A stretch of 64,000 nt of DNA, taken from the NCBI RefSeq assembly GCF_009906795.1, contig NZ_JAAALN010000004.1, positions 1 to 64,000 of the forward strand. Reading direction: 5' to 3'. This document shows, piece by piece, positions 17,734 through 26,655 of this stretch. The notes under the pieces are model-generated. The model ran no database searches and was not told the origin of the DNA. It worked only from the letters and a program-made list of their open reading frames with translations. Within the stretch, counting starts at the first letter, position 1. Each line of letters starts with the position of its first letter. A program made the position numbers and the translations under genes. The DNA is from Kineococcus siccus. Its GTDB lineage: Bacteria; Actinomycetota; Actinomycetes; Actinomycetales; Kineococcaceae.

Positions 17734-19278
17734 TCAGCGCGGCGGCGCCGGGCGGCGGGCCGCGGCCCCCCGCGTCTCGCGCCGGCCGACGGCCCAGAAC
17801 CAGGCGGCGATGCCGGTGAACACGACCAGCGGCACGAGCTCCGTCCCGAGGTAGAGCCAGCGCTCCGACGCCTCCCACCCCTCGGGCGCGTAGTCCTCCG
17901 AGAACCAGCCGTCACCCAGGCCGGGGAAGAGGATCTGCACGGTGCAGAAGGCGATCCACGCCATCGCGAGCACGGTCGTGGCGGCGATGGCCGGTGCGCG
18001 GTAGGGGCGGTGGCGGTCCGGGTCCTTGCGCCGCAGCCGCCAGGCCGCGGGGAAGATGCCGAGGTAGGAGATGAGCGTCGTCGAGATGGCGAGGGCCAGC
18101 ACCACCCCGAAGAACTTGCCCGCGTCGCCCTCGGTGATCTCGGTGGCGGCGACGAAGACGACGCTGGACACGACGCCGGAGAGGACGTTGACGCGCACGG
18201 GGGTGCCGAAGCGGCTGGAGAACCGGCCGAGGGCGCGGGGACCGGCGCCGTCGTAGCAGGACACCGCGAGGGTGCGGTCCGAGCCCATGATCCACGTGAG
18301 GCCCGACGTGAACGCGACGATCGCCACGAGGACGCCCATCGCGTACCCGACCGTCGTGGCCGGCCCGCTCAGGGTCGTCACCGCCGTGCCGTCGGCGGCC
18401 GTCGTCACCGTGCCGCCGAAGACGGACAGCGACTGGCGGATCGCGTCGGGGAACCCCGTGAGGCCCGTGGCCTGGCTGGTCGGCAGGACCACCAGGATGC
18501 CCAGCACCGGGACGCCGTAGAGCAGCCCCGTGGCCACGACGGACTTCGCGATGCCGGCGGGCACGTCCTTCTGCGCGTCCGTCATCTCCTCCCCCGCCGC
18601 GCTGGGCAGCTCGAAGCCGACGAGGCTGAACAGCACGAGCGGGACCAGGGCGACGAAGCCGGAGAACGACGGCACGTACTCCCCCGCCGGCGGGCCGCTG
18701 AAGCCGTTCTCGACGCCGTAGGCGATGACGAGGACGCTGAACAGGCCGAGCAGGACGAAGCGGGCGATCGCCCCGATCGTGGCGATCCACTTGCCGACCC
18801 GGAACGACAGCACGGCGAACAGGACCCCGGCCCAGATGAACACGGTCGCGACGGCGTAGTTGACCGCGCGCGGGTAGTCCTCGCCGTCGTGGAAGAAGGT
18901 GATGAACCCGCCGAGGGCCGTGCCGACCAGCGTCCCGCCCATCCACACCGGGTTCGTCACCCAGTAGAAGAAGTTGTTCACCGCACCGGCGAGGTGCCCG
19001 AACGCCATCCGGACCCAGACGTAGGGCCCGCCCTCGTCGGGGTAGGCCGCGCCCAGCTCGGCCAGCAGCATCGCGGACGGGACCGCGAACAGGAGCACGC
19101 ACACCAGGAGCCACGTGAAGCCCTCGCCGCCCTCGGTGGCGAGCGTCCCCAGCCCGTCGACGCCCACGAGGGTGCAGACGAGGAAGAAGAAGATGTCGAG
19201 GCGGCCGAAGTGCTTGCGCAGCTTCGACTTCTCCTCCAGCGCCGCCGCGCTCACGTCCGGTCCGCCCTCGAGGGCCAT
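17734..19278 (-). CDS. APC family amino acid permease
   Basis: 514 residues with about 12 hydrophobic segments. The N-terminal signature is FFLVCTLVGVDGLGTLATEGG, and the GPYVWVRMAFG stretch is typical of the APC superfamily. It should be an inner-membrane amino acid/proton symporter or antiporter; specificity is not evident. The ATG at 19278 has GGGAGC about 8 nt upstream. It ends 37 nt before the TrmH gene begins, so the two may share a transcript. Confidence 0.88.
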   Translation of the reverse strand: MALEGGPDVSAAALEEKSKLRKHFGRLDIFFFLVCTLVGVDGLGTLATEGGEGFTWLLVCVLLFAVPSAMLLAELGAAYPDEGGPYVWVRMAFGHLAGAVNNFFYWVTNPVWMGGTLVGTALGGFITFFHDGEDYPRAVNYAVATVFIWAGVLFAVLSFRVGKWIATIGAIARFVLLGLFSVLVIAYGVENGFSGPPAGEYVPSFSGFVALVPLVLFSLVGFELPSAAGEEMTDAQKDVPAGIAKSVVATGLLYGVPVLGILVVLPTSQATGLTGFPDAIRQSLSVFGGTVTTAADGTAVTTLSGPATTVGYAMGVLVAIVAFTSGLTWIMGSDRTLAVSCYDGAGPRALGRFSSRFGTPVRVNVLSGVVSSVVFVAATEITEGDAGKFFGVVLALAISTTLISYLGIFPAAWRLRRKDPDRHRPYRAPAIAATTVLAMAWIAFCTVQILFPGLGDGWFSEDYAPEGWEASERWLYLGTELVPLVVFTGIAAWFWAVGRRETRGAAARRPAPPR

Positions 19279-19419
19279 CCGCTGCTCCCACCGTCTCGTC
19301 GCCGCGCCCCCGGGCCCGGGGGCACCCGATGGTGGCACCACCGGTGATCGCGGGGAGGGAGATCGGCGCGGCGGGCGCCGGGGCGCCCAGCCGGCGCCCG
19401 GGCGTCCCCCGGGCCGCGC

Positions 19420-20628
19420 TCAGGCGGCGCGGCGCCAGGCGGCCCGCAGCGACAGGCTGCGGCTGGTCTGCAGCAGCGAGTTCTCGTAGAGCCGGCGGGC
19501 GACCGCGACCAGCACGAGGGCCGTCGCCGCGATGACGAGCAGGGACAGCAGCGGTTCCCACAGCGCGACGTCACCCGCGAGCACGCGCCGCGGCATCACC
19601 ATGGGCGAGGACAGCGGCACGTAGGACAGGACGGTCTGGACCGTGCCGGGATCGTTGGCGAAGAACGACGCGAAGAACGGCAGCATGACGAGCATCTGCA
19701 CGGGCGTCGCCGTGGACTGCAGGTCCTCCAGCCGGCTGGCCATGGCGCCGGCCGCGGCCCACAGGCAGGAGAGCATCGCGAAGCCCAGGACGAAGAACAC
19801 CACGAACCACAGGGCCGCGACGGGCACGCTGGGCAGCGACGCCAGCAGGTCGCGCTGGGCGATGAACAGCCCGGCGAACCCGGCCAGCACGAGCAGCGCG
19901 AGCTGGGCGAGGGCGAGCAGGCCGTTGCCCAGGATCTTGCCGATGAGCAGCTGGCGCACCGGCACGGTGGTGACGAGCAGCTCGATGACCCGGGTCTGCT
20001 TCTCCTGCACCACGCTCTGCGCGATGGCGTAGCCGAAGATGAGGACGATCTGGAAGAACAGCACGGAGAACGCCAGCCCCAGCAGCGTCACCGTCGTCGG
20101 GTCCACCGCGTCGGGGTCGAGCAGGCGCTGCGCGGGCGGCGGGGTGCCCAGGACGCGGGCCGCGTCGGCGCCGTCGACGCCGAGGGCCGAGAACCCCGCG
20201 AGCACCTGGGCGGACGTCGCGCGCGCGTCGAGCACCTCGGTGAGGCCGCCCGGGACGGACGACTCGCCGACCACCTGGAGGCGGCCGCCGGCGCCCGGCA
20301 GGACCGCGGCGTCGACGTCGCCCGAGCGCACGAGCGCCTCCGCGGCCGGCGCGTCCGCGACCGTCCGCAGGGTGACCTCCACGTCCTGCTCGGCCGGCTG
20401 GGCGGTGGCGACCAGGGGCGCGGTCTCGGCGGTGACCGCGACGGCGTAGCGGTCGGTGCCGCCGGACAGCAGCCCGGGCAGGAACGTCGCGGCGAGGACG
20501 ACGACGAGGAGGAAGACCGTGGAGAACACGAACCCCTTGTCGCGCAACCTCTCGGCGATCTCGCGCTGGGCGACGATCCACCACTGCCGCTGCACGCCGG
20601 CGCGGGCGGGAGCCTTCGTGGTGCTCAC
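19420..20628 (-). CDS. ABC transporter permease (NatB/ABC-2 exporter type)
   Basis: 402 residues. One N-terminal transmembrane helix (about 33-53) is followed by a large extracytoplasmic domain (about 60-190) and five to six C-terminal helices starting TLLGLAFSVLFFQIVLIFGYAI. The VVQEKQTRVIELLVTTV loop is the hallmark of NatB/YhaP-type ABC-2 permeases, which expel sodium or toxic compounds. GTG start with AGGAGG 8 nt upstream; it also overlaps the ATPase stop by four bases (GTGA), so the pair is coupled. Confidence 0.88.
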   Translation of the reverse strand: MSTTKAPARAGVQRQWWIVAQREIAERLRDKGFVFSTVFLLVVVLAATFLPGLLSGGTDRYAVAVTAETAPLVATAQPAEQDVEVTLRTVADAPAAEALVRSGDVDAAVLPGAGGRLQVVGESSVPGGLTEVLDARATSAQVLAGFSALGVDGADAARVLGTPPPAQRLLDPDAVDPTTVTLLGLAFSVLFFQIVLIFGYAIAQSVVQEKQTRVIELLVTTVPVRQLLIGKILGNGLLALAQLALLVLAGFAGLFIAQRDLLASLPSVPVAALWFVVFFVLGFAMLSCLWAAAGAMASRLEDLQSTATPVQMLVMLPFFASFFANDPGTVQTVLSYVPLSSPMVMPRRVLAGDVALWEPLLSLLVIAATALVLVAVARRLYENSLLQTSRSLSLRAAWRRAA

Positions 20629-21509
20629 CGGGACACCTCCTGGAAGAGTTCGGACAGGCTGGGCAGCAGCGGGGCGAAGGACCGCACGGCCCCGCGCCGC
20701 ACCGCCTCGGCGAGCACGCGCTGGTCGGCGCCGGCGGCGAGGAGTTCCAGCACCGCGCGGCCGCGGTCGAGCTCGACGACGCGGACGCCGGCGACGTCGC
20801 GCACCCAGTCGGCGTCGCCGTCCACCTCGAGGACGTACCGCGAGCCGCCGCGCGAGCGGCGCAGCTCCTGGGGTTCGCCCGCGGCCACGACCCGGCCGGC
20901 GTGCAGGATGACGAGCTCGTCGCACAGCCGGTCGACGAGGTCGAGCTGGTGGCTGGAGAACAGCACGCCGACCCCCGCCCGCGTGCGTTCGCGCAGGAGT
21001 TCCGCCATGGCGTCGACCGCGAGGGGGTCCAGGCCCGAGAAGGGTTCGTCGAGGACGAGCAGCTCGGGGTCGTGGACGAGGGCCGCCGCGACCTGGACGC
21101 GCTGCTGGTTGCCGAGCGAGAGCGACTCGAGCTTCTCCTTCAGCCGGTCCCCCAGGCCGAGACGCTCGAGCAGGTCGGTGCCGCGCCGGCGGGCCGTCGC
21201 CGTGTCGACCCCGTGCAGGCGGGCGAGGAACACGAGCTGGTCCAGCAGCTGGCCCTTGGGGTAGAGGCCGCGCTCCTCGGGCATGTACCCGAAGCGCCGC
21301 CGGACGGCGAGGTCGGGTTCGCGGCCCCGGAACGTCACCGTCCCGCTGTCGGCGGCCAGCACCCCGAGGGCGATGCGCATCGTGGTCGTCTTGCCGGCGC
21401 CGTTGGCCCCGACGAAGCCGACCATGCGGCCGTCGGGCACCGCGAGGCTCACGCCGTCGAGGGCAGTCCGGTCGCCGAAGCGCCGGGTGATCGCGTCGAG
21501 GACGAGCAT
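20625..21509 (-). CDS. ABC transporter ATP-binding protein (NatA-like)
   Basis: 294 residues. Walker A is GANGAGKTT (about 34-42), the signature is LSLGNQQRVQ and Walker B is LLVLDEPFSGLD; the C-terminal DUF4162-like tail follows. LSLGNQQ rather than LSGGQQ is normal in this NatA subgroup. It powers the ABC-2 permease encoded immediately downstream with a GTGA overlap. Start ATG; upstream spacing to the mod operon stop is about 50 nt in the opposite direction of transcription order, so it is a separate unit. Confidence 0.9.
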   Translation of the reverse strand: MLVLDAITRRFGDRTALDGVSLAVPDGRMVGFVGANGAGKTTTMRIALGVLAADSGTVTFRGREPDLAVRRRFGYMPEERGLYPKGQLLDQLVFLARLHGVDTATARRRGTDLLERLGLGDRLKEKLESLSLGNQQRVQVAAALVHDPELLVLDEPFSGLDPLAVDAMAELLRERTRAGVGVLFSSHQLDLVDRLCDELVILHAGRVVAAGEPQELRRSRGGSRYVLEVDGDADWVRDVAGVRVVELDRGRAVLELLAAGADQRVLAEAVRRGAVRSFAPLLPSLSELFQEVSR

Positions 21510-21563
21510 GGGGGCGAACCTAGCGAGGAGCTGTGAGCGGCGACGTCCGCCGATCGTCGGACG

Positions 21564-22688
21564 TCACCGGGTTCCTCCGGCCCCTCCTCCCGCCCGGGGG
21601 GCGGGGCGGCCGACGGCGTGCACGGCCACCGCCGTGGCCTTCACGACGAGGTGCACGGGCGAGCCCGGGACGAGGTCGAGGTCCGCCACCGACGACGCCG
21701 TGACGTCGGCCAGCACCTCCTCACCACCGGGCCGCAGCCGGGCCCGCAGCCGGACGAGATCCCCGCGGGGGGCGAGCTCGTCGACGGCGGCGGCCCAGCG
21801 GTTGCGGGGGCTGCCGCCGGGGTCGTCGCGGTGGACGGCGACGGCGGCCGGGCTGAACGTGGCGACGGCCGCCGACCCGGGCGGGCAGTCGTCGTCGCGC
21901 AGCCCCGCCAGCAGCGTGCCGCCGCCGGTCCGCAGGCCGTCCGCCGTGGCCGTCCCCGCGAGCAGGACCAGCCCCGCGATGCGGGCCCCGAAGGCGCTGC
22001 GGGGCCGCGACAGCACGTCCGCCACGGCTCCCTCCTCCGCGACCCTGCCGCCGTCGAGCACGACGACGCGGTCGGCCAGGGCCAGCGCGTCCAGCAGGTC
22101 GTGCGTGACGAGGACGGCGCTGCGGCGCGGCGTGCCCCGCAGGACCTGCCGCAGGACGCGCCGCACCTCGGGCGCGGCCCCCACGTCGAGCGCCGCGAGC
22201 GGCTCGTCGAGGAGCAGCAGGCGAGGGTCCGCGGCGAGCGCGCGCGCCACCGCGACGCGCTGGGCCTGCCCGCCGGACACCTCGTGCGGCCGGCGGTGCG
22301 CCAGGTCCGTCGTGCCGGTGACGTCCAGCCAGTGGCGCGCGACGTCGCGCGCGGCCCGCCGCGAGGCCCCCGCGCTGCGCGACCCGAACGCCACGTTGGC
22401 CTCGACGCTCAGGTGCGGGAACAGCAGCGCGTCCTGCGCGAGCAGGGCGGTGCCGCGGCGGTGGGGGGCGACGAAGCGGCCGTCCTCGCCGGCGAGCACC
22501 TCCCCGTCCAGGACGATGCGGCCGCCCGTCGGCCGCAGCAGCCCCGCGAGCAGCGACAGCAGGGTCGACTTGCCGGACCCGTTGGGCCCCAGCACGGCGA
22601 GCACCTCCCCGGGGGCGAGGTGCACGTCGGCCACGAGGCCGCGCGGCGCGAACCGCAGCTGCGCGTCGAGCCCGCCCGGGCCCGTCAC
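21564..22688 (-). CDS. modC: Molybdate ABC transporter ATP-binding protein
   Basis: 374 residues. Walker [10 protein letters not shown], signature [16 protein letters not shown] and Walker [13 protein letters not shown] are intact. The C-terminal 100 residues form a TOBE/Mop-like domain ([32 protein letters not shown]) as in ModC, which senses oxyanion. Fourth gene of the operon; its GTG start overlaps the modB stop (GTGA). Confidence 0.9.
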   Translation of the reverse strand: MTGPGGLDAQLRFAPRGLVADVHLAPGEVLAVLGPNGSGKSTLLSLLAGLLRPTGGRIVLDGEVLAGEDGRFVAPHRRGTALLAQDALLFPHLSVEANVAFGSRSAGASRRAARDVARHWLDVTGTTDLAHRRPHEVSGGQAQRVAVARALAADPRLLLLDEPLAALDVGAAPEVRRVLRQVLRGTPRRSAVLVTHDLLDALALADRVVVLDGGRVAEEGAVADVLSRPRSAFGARIAGLVLLAGTATADGLRTGGGTLLAGLRDDDCPPGSAAVATFSPAAVAVHRDDPGGSPRNRWAAAVDELAPRGDLVRLRARLRPGGEEVLADVTASSVADLDLVPGSPVHLVVKATAVAVHAVGRPAPRAGGGAGGTR

Positions 22689-23497
22689 CGGGTGCCCGGC
22701 CCGGCGCCGCGACGGCCGTGGACGCCCACCACGACGACCGCCGCGACCACGACGAGGACGAGGGACAGGGCGACGGCGGCGTCGGGGTCGGTCTCGCGCT
22801 GCAGGTAGATCTCCAGCGGCAGCGTGCGGGTCACGCCCTGCAGGCTGCCCGCGACGGTGAGGGTCGCGCCGAACTCCCCCAGCGAGCGGGCGAACGCCAG
22901 CACCACCCCGGCCGCCAGCCCGGGCAGCACGAGCGGCAGCGTGACCCGCAGCAGCACGCGCGACGGCGCCGCGCCGAGCGACGCCGCGACGGCCTCGTAG
23001 CGCCGGCCCGCCGTGCGCAGGGCGCCCTCGACGCTCACGACGAGGAACGGCAGCGACACGAAGGTCTGCGCGAGGACGACCGCGGCCGTCGTGAACGCCA
23101 CCCGGATCCCGAGCGCCTCGAGCGGTGGCCCGAGGACGCCCTGCCGCCCGACCGCGTAGAGCAGCGCCAGACCGCCGACGACGGGCGGCAGGACGAGCGG
23201 CAGCAGGACGACGGCGCGCAGCGCACGCAGCCCGGGCAGCGACGACCGCGCGAGCACGAGCGCCAGCGGGACGCCGAGCACGACGCACGCGACGGTGCTC
23301 GCCGTGGCGGTGCGCAGGCTGAGGCGCAGCGCGGCCACGGAGGACTCCGACGTCACCAGCGCGACGAAGTCCGGCCAGTCGACGCGCAGGACCACCGCGA
23401 CCAGCGGCACCACGACGAGCAGCGCGCCCAGCGCGGCCGGCGCGAAGACCCACCGCGGGAGGGCGCTGCCCTCCGCGCCGCGGGGCGCGGACCTCAC
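22685..23497 (-). CDS. modB: Molybdate ABC transporter permease
   Basis: 270 residues with five to six membrane helices. The conserved cytoplasmic EAA loop reads [23 protein letters not shown], followed by [17 protein letters not shown], which is characteristic of ModB. It forms the membrane channel for molybdate uptake with ModA and ModC. Both ends of the gene are GTGA overlaps with its neighbours. Confidence 0.92.
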   Translation of the reverse strand: MRSAPRGAEGSALPRWVFAPAALGALLVVVPLVAVVLRVDWPDFVALVTSESSVAALRLSLRTATASTVACVVLGVPLALVLARSSLPGLRALRAVVLLPLVLPPVVGGLALLYAVGRQGVLGPPLEALGIRVAFTTAAVVLAQTFVSLPFLVVSVEGALRTAGRRYEAVAASLGAAPSRVLLRVTLPLVLPGLAAGVVLAFARSLGEFGATLTVAGSLQGVTRTLPLEIYLQRETDPDAAVALSLVLVVVAAVVVVGVHGRRGAGPGTR

Positions 23498-24282
23498 GAG
23501 CCCGGCGCGCCGAACCCCGCGGCGGCGAGGGTGGCCCGGCCCTCCGGGGAGGTCACGAAGTCCCGGAACGCCGCCGCGGCCCCGGGGTGGGCGGACCCCG
23601 ACAGCGCGGCGACGGGGTAGGTGTTCACGGCGCCCGCGGACTCGGGGAACGTCACGCCCGTCACGGCGTCGCCCGCGCCCGCCACGTCGGTGGCGTACAC
23701 GAGCCCCGCGTCGGCCTCCCCGGACGTGACCTTGCCCAGGACGTCGGTCACGGAGGACTCCTCGCTGACCGGCCGGAGGTCCACCCCGGCCGCGGCCTCG
23801 ACCGTGGAAGCGGCTGCCCCGCATGGCACCTGCGGAGCGCAGACCACGACGTCGAGCCCCGGGCGCGCCAGGTCGGCGAGCGAGGTGATCCGCGCGGGGT
23901 TCCCCGGCGGGGTCGCGATCTCGAGGACGTTGGTCGCGAAGTCCACGGGGCGGCCGGCGGTCAGCTCCGCGACCTTCGCCATGTTCGCCTGGTCGGCCGA
24001 GGCGAACACGTCCGCGGGGGCGCCGGCGAGGACCTGCGAGGCCAGGTCGGAGGAGCCCGCGAAGCTGAACGTCACGCGGACGCCCGGGGTGCGCGCCTCG
24101 AACTGCTCGCCGAGCCGGGTGAAGGTCCCGGTCAGCGACGCCGCCGCGAAGACGGTGATCGTCACGGGCGCGGCCGACGGGGGCGCCGGGACGGAGGCCG
24201 CCGGGTCGCCCGAGCCGCCGCCGCACGCGGCGAGCAGGAGGGTGCCCACGAGCAGGCCCGCGGCGGCGGCCGGGCGCCTCAC
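23494..24282 (-). CDS. modA: Molybdate-binding lipoprotein
   Basis: 262 residues. A lipoprotein signal peptide ends in LLLAACGGG, so the mature protein is tethered outside the membrane. The oxyanion-binding segments [11 protein letters not shown] near the start and [22 protein letters not shown] are those of ModA. It delivers molybdate to ModBC. The GTG start (24282) overlaps the regulator gene stop; upstream in-frame ATG options would fall inside that regulator. Confidence 0.92.
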   Translation of the reverse strand: MRRPAAAAGLLVGTLLLAACGGGSGDPAASVPAPPSAAPVTITVFAAASLTGTFTRLGEQFEARTPGVRVTFSFAGSSDLASQVLAGAPADVFASADQANMAKVAELTAGRPVDFATNVLEIATPPGNPARITSLADLARPGLDVVVCAPQVPCGAAASTVEAAAGVDLRPVSEESSVTDVLGKVTSGEADAGLVYATDVAGAGDAVTGVTFPESAGAVNTYPVAALSGSAHPGAAAAFRDFVTSPEGRATLAAAGFGAPGS

Positions 24283-24689
24283 GCGCGGGCCCCGTCGGGC
24301 GTCTCGACGATGACGGTCGTCGCCTTGACGACGGCCACGGCGCGGCTGCCGGGCGCCAGGCCGAGCTCGGCGGCCGCCTCGCTGCTCATGAGGGACACGA
24401 CGCGGTGCGGCCCGCACTGCATCTCGACCTGCGCCATGACGCCGTCCGCGACGACCCGCGTCACCAGCCCGACGAAGCGGTTGCGGGCCGAGCGGCCGAC
24501 GCCGGAGGGGTCCGGGGCCGCGCCGGCCGCGTGCTCGACGGCGAAGACCGCCAGGTCGGCGCCGTCGACGACGAGTCGGCCCGCGTCGTCCTTCGCGGTG
24601 GGCAGCGCCCCCGCGTCGGTCCAGCGGCGGACGGTGTCGTCCGAGACGCCGAGCAGCTCGGCGGCCTCACGGATGCGGTAGGCGGGCAC
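24279..24689 (-). CDS. HTH-Mop molybdate-responsive regulator, first gene of the mod operon
   Basis: 136 residues. An excisionase/MerR-like helix-turn-helix ([22 protein letters not shown], residues 3-24) is fused to a single Mop/TOBE domain ([20 protein letters not shown] to the C-terminus) that binds molybdate. Such proteins are thought to tune expression of the transporter, and some may store molybdate. Start GTG at 24689 is exactly 6 nt after TACAGT, so the mRNA is probably leaderless; GTG at 24692 is the alternative. The gene is followed by modA, modB and modC, each through a GTGA overlap. Confidence 0.85.
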   Translation of the reverse strand: MPAYRIREAAELLGVSDDTVRRWTDAGALPTAKDDAGRLVVDGADLAVFAVEHAAGAAPDPSGVGRSARNRFVGLVTRVVADGVMAQVEMQCGPHRVVSLMSSEAAAELGLAPGSRAVAVVKATTVIVETPDGARA

Positions 24690-24695
24690 CACCGC

Positions 24696-24750
24696 ACTGT
24701 AGCCCCGCACCTGCGGTCGCGGACCCGTTCGCGCAGGCGCACCTGCGGTC
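24696..24750 (-). promoter_or_regulatory. mod operon promoter with paired 13-bp operator repeats
   Basis: TACAGT (24701-24696, minus strand) is the -10. CGCACCTGCGGTC occurs twice as a direct repeat, at 24706-24718 and 24738-24750, 32 bp apart. The first copy fills the -10/-35 spacer; the second lies upstream of the -35 and forms part of the inverted repeat CGCAGG-CGCA-CCTGCG (24732-24747). This looks like a repressor operator for the HTH-Mop protein. Confidence 0.6.
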
Positions 24751-25054
24751 AGCCGATCCCCGCGGCTCGCAGTCCCGCGGCCGTCGCGGCCCCCAGCAGC
24801 ACCACGACCACGAACGGCGCCCGCAGCAGCAGGGCGACGGCCGCGACCAGCAGCGCCGCCACGCGGGCGTCCAGCGCCGGCCCGGCGTCCCCGCCGACGG
24901 TCTGCACGACGACGAGCGCGGCCAGGCAGCCCGCGGTGACGAGGTCGGTGGTCCGCCCGACCCGCGGGTCCGCCAGGACGGCGGTCGGCAGCAGGTAGCC
25001 GGCGAGCTTCAGGAGCAGGCACGCGAGCGCCGACGCGACGAGCCAGCCCGTCAC
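24749..25054 (-). CDS. azlD: AzlD-type branched-chain amino acid export subunit
   Basis: 101 residues, the standard AzlD size, with about four hydrophobic segments (VASALACLLLKLAGYLLP, LVTAGCLAALVVVQ, and two more). It is the small partner of AzlC in an exporter of branched-chain amino acids or analogues. Its GTG start overlaps the azlC stop by four bases (GTGA). The 3' end runs into the upstream mod operator repeat. Confidence 0.85.
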   Translation of the reverse strand: MTGWLVASALACLLLKLAGYLLPTAVLADPRVGRTTDLVTAGCLAALVVVQTVGGDAGPALDARVAALLVAAVALLLRAPFVVVVLLGAATAAGLRAAGIG

Positions 25055-25728
25055 GGCGCGTCCCGCCGGGCCGGCCGGGTCCGCCACCAGCCGAGGGCCG
25101 CGGCCACCAGGGCCGCCGCGAGGACCGGGACCCCGGCCGGGGCCACGGGGAGCGTCAGGACGGCGACGAGGGCGGCGGCCGCCGCGACGGCGGCCGTCTC
25201 CCGGCGCCGCAGCCGCGGCCACAGCAGGGCGAGGAACGCGGCCGCGGCCGCCCCGTCGAGCCCCCACCGGCGCGGGTCGCCGAGGGCGTCGCCGAGCACG
25301 GCCCCGCCGAGGGTCGTCGCGTTCCAGCACACGAAGACCCCGAGGCCCGCGGCCCAGAACCCCCACCGCGCCTCGTCGGCGTCGTCCTGGGCGGCGGACA
25401 CCGCGGCGGACTCGTCGATGGTCAGGTGCGCGGCGAGCAGGCGCCGCCAGCCCCGCGGCCGCAGCCGCGGCGCGAGCTGCAGGCCGTAGACGGCGTTGCG
25501 CAGGCCCAGCAGCGTGGCGGACGCGAACCCCGCGACGGGCGCACCCCCCGCGGCGAGGACACCCACGACCGCGAACTGCGAACCACCCGTGAACATCACG
25601 GCGCTGAGCAGGCAGGCCTGCCACACGCTCAGCCCGGCCGCCGTGGCCAGCGCGCCGAAGGAGATGCCGTAGAGGCCGGTGGCGACGCCGACCGAGAGGC
25701 CCTGCCGCACGGCGGGCGAGCGCAGCAC
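25051..25728 (-). CDS. azlC: AzlC-type branched-chain amino acid exporter subunit
   Basis: 225 residues with several membrane helices. The family signature is VGVATGLYGISFGALATAAGLS near the N-terminus, then MFTGGSQFAVVG and AHLTIDESAAVS. With AzlD it forms an exporter for branched-chain amino acids. GTG start is 7 nt after TACCCT with no ribosome site, so a leaderless transcript is likely. Confidence 0.88.
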   Translation of the reverse strand: MLRSPAVRQGLSVGVATGLYGISFGALATAAGLSVWQACLLSAVMFTGGSQFAVVGVLAAGGAPVAGFASATLLGLRNAVYGLQLAPRLRPRGWRRLLAAHLTIDESAAVSAAQDDADEARWGFWAAGLGVFVCWNATTLGGAVLGDALGDPRRWGLDGAAAAAFLALLWPRLRRRETAAVAAAAALVAVLTLPVAPAGVPVLAAALVAAALGWWRTRPARRDAP

Positions 25729-25797
25729 GACGGCGAGGGTAGCGGCGGCGGGGGTGGCCGCGGTGAGGGCTGGTGGAGCGGCCCGCGGAGCCCCTAC

Positions 25798-25817
25798 GGT
25801 TCACTTAACCGGTTCGG
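25798..25817. promoter_or_regulatory. LacI-type operator candidate
   Basis: Overlapping inverted repeats GGTT-N5-AACC (25798-25810) and the perfect 8-bp palindrome AACCGGTT (25807-25814) with its central CG, as in LacI-family sites. It sits about 90 nt upstream of the isomerase/dehydrogenase pair. No LacI gene is in the window. Confidence 0.4.
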
Positions 25818-25902
25818 TGCCGACGACGGCGGACGTCGTGGGTGACACGATCGGGTCGGGGCGTCCACCGAGGGGCGCCCCGCAGCGGACCGAGAGGACG
25901 AC

Positions 25903-26655
25903 GTGCTCGACAACGACAAGATCTCCGTGCAGCTCTACACGGTGCGGGAGGCGCTCGCCGCCGACCTGGACGGCACCCTCGCGCGGCTGGCCGCGATGGG
26001 CCTGCGCCAGGTGGAGCCCTTCGGCCTGACCGACGTGGCGGACGCGCTCGCGGCCGCGCTCCCCGCGCACGGGCTGACCGCGCCCAGCACCCACGCCCGC
26101 ATCGTGGGCGGGGACGTCGACGCGGTCCTGGCGGCCGCGGCCAAGACCGGCACCACGCTCGTCATCGAGCCCCACGTGGACCGCTCCCGCTGGACCACCG
26201 AGGCCGACGTCGCCGCGATCGCCGCCGAGCTCAACGCGGCCGCCGCCAAGGCCGCCGACGCGGGCGTCACCATCGGCTACCACAACCACGAGTTCGAGCT
26301 CGAGCAGAAGATCGGCGGCCGCGCCGCGCTCGAGGTGCTCGCCGACCACCTCGACGCGTCGGTCGCGCTGGAGGTCGACACCTACTGGGCGGTCGTCGGC
26401 GGCGTGGACGTCCCCGAGCTGCTGGGCCGCCTCGGCTCGCGGGTCAAGGCCGTGCACCTCAAGGACGGCGACGGCACGCGCGACACCAAGAAGCAGGTGG
26501 CGCTCGGCGAGGGCGTCCTGGACATCCCCGCCATCCTGGCCGCCAGCAGCGGCGTCGAGCTGGGCGTCATCGAGCTGGACGACACCTCGGGCGACGTCTT
26601 CGAGGCCGTCGCGGGCGGCGTCCGCTACCTCACCGCCGCCGGGACCGGCGCGTGA
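25903..26655 (+). CDS. Sugar phosphate isomerase/epimerase (AP endonuclease-2 fold TIM barrel)
   Basis: 250 residues. ISVQLYTVREAL, GYHNHEFELE (metal-ligand His/Glu), VALEVDTYWAVVGGVD and VKAVHLKDGDG are the conserved blocks of xylose-isomerase-like TIM barrels of inositol and related sugar catabolism. GTG start with GAGAGGA about 6 nt upstream. It overlaps the Gfo/Idh gene by four bases (GTGA), a common pairing in polyol or keto-sugar breakdown. Substrate not determined. Confidence 0.85.
   Translation: MLDNDKISVQLYTVREALAADLDGTLARLAAMGLRQVEPFGLTDVADALAAALPAHGLTAPSTHARIVGGDVDAVLAAAAKTGTTLVIEPHVDRSRWTTEADVAAIAAELNAAAAKAADAGVTIGYHNHEFELEQKIGGRAALEVLADHLDASVALEVDTYWAVVGGVDVPELLGRLGSRVKAVHLKDGDGTRDTKKQVALGEGVLDIPAILAASSGVELGVIELDDTSGDVFEAVAGGVRYLTAAGTGA

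Noticed and set aside
13107-17819. A 1570-codon open frame on the plus strand
   Set aside because: It lies antisense to the kinase, GGDEF-EAL, Gfo/Idh and TrmH genes and reads as low-complexity Arg/Gly/Val typical of GC-driven frames.
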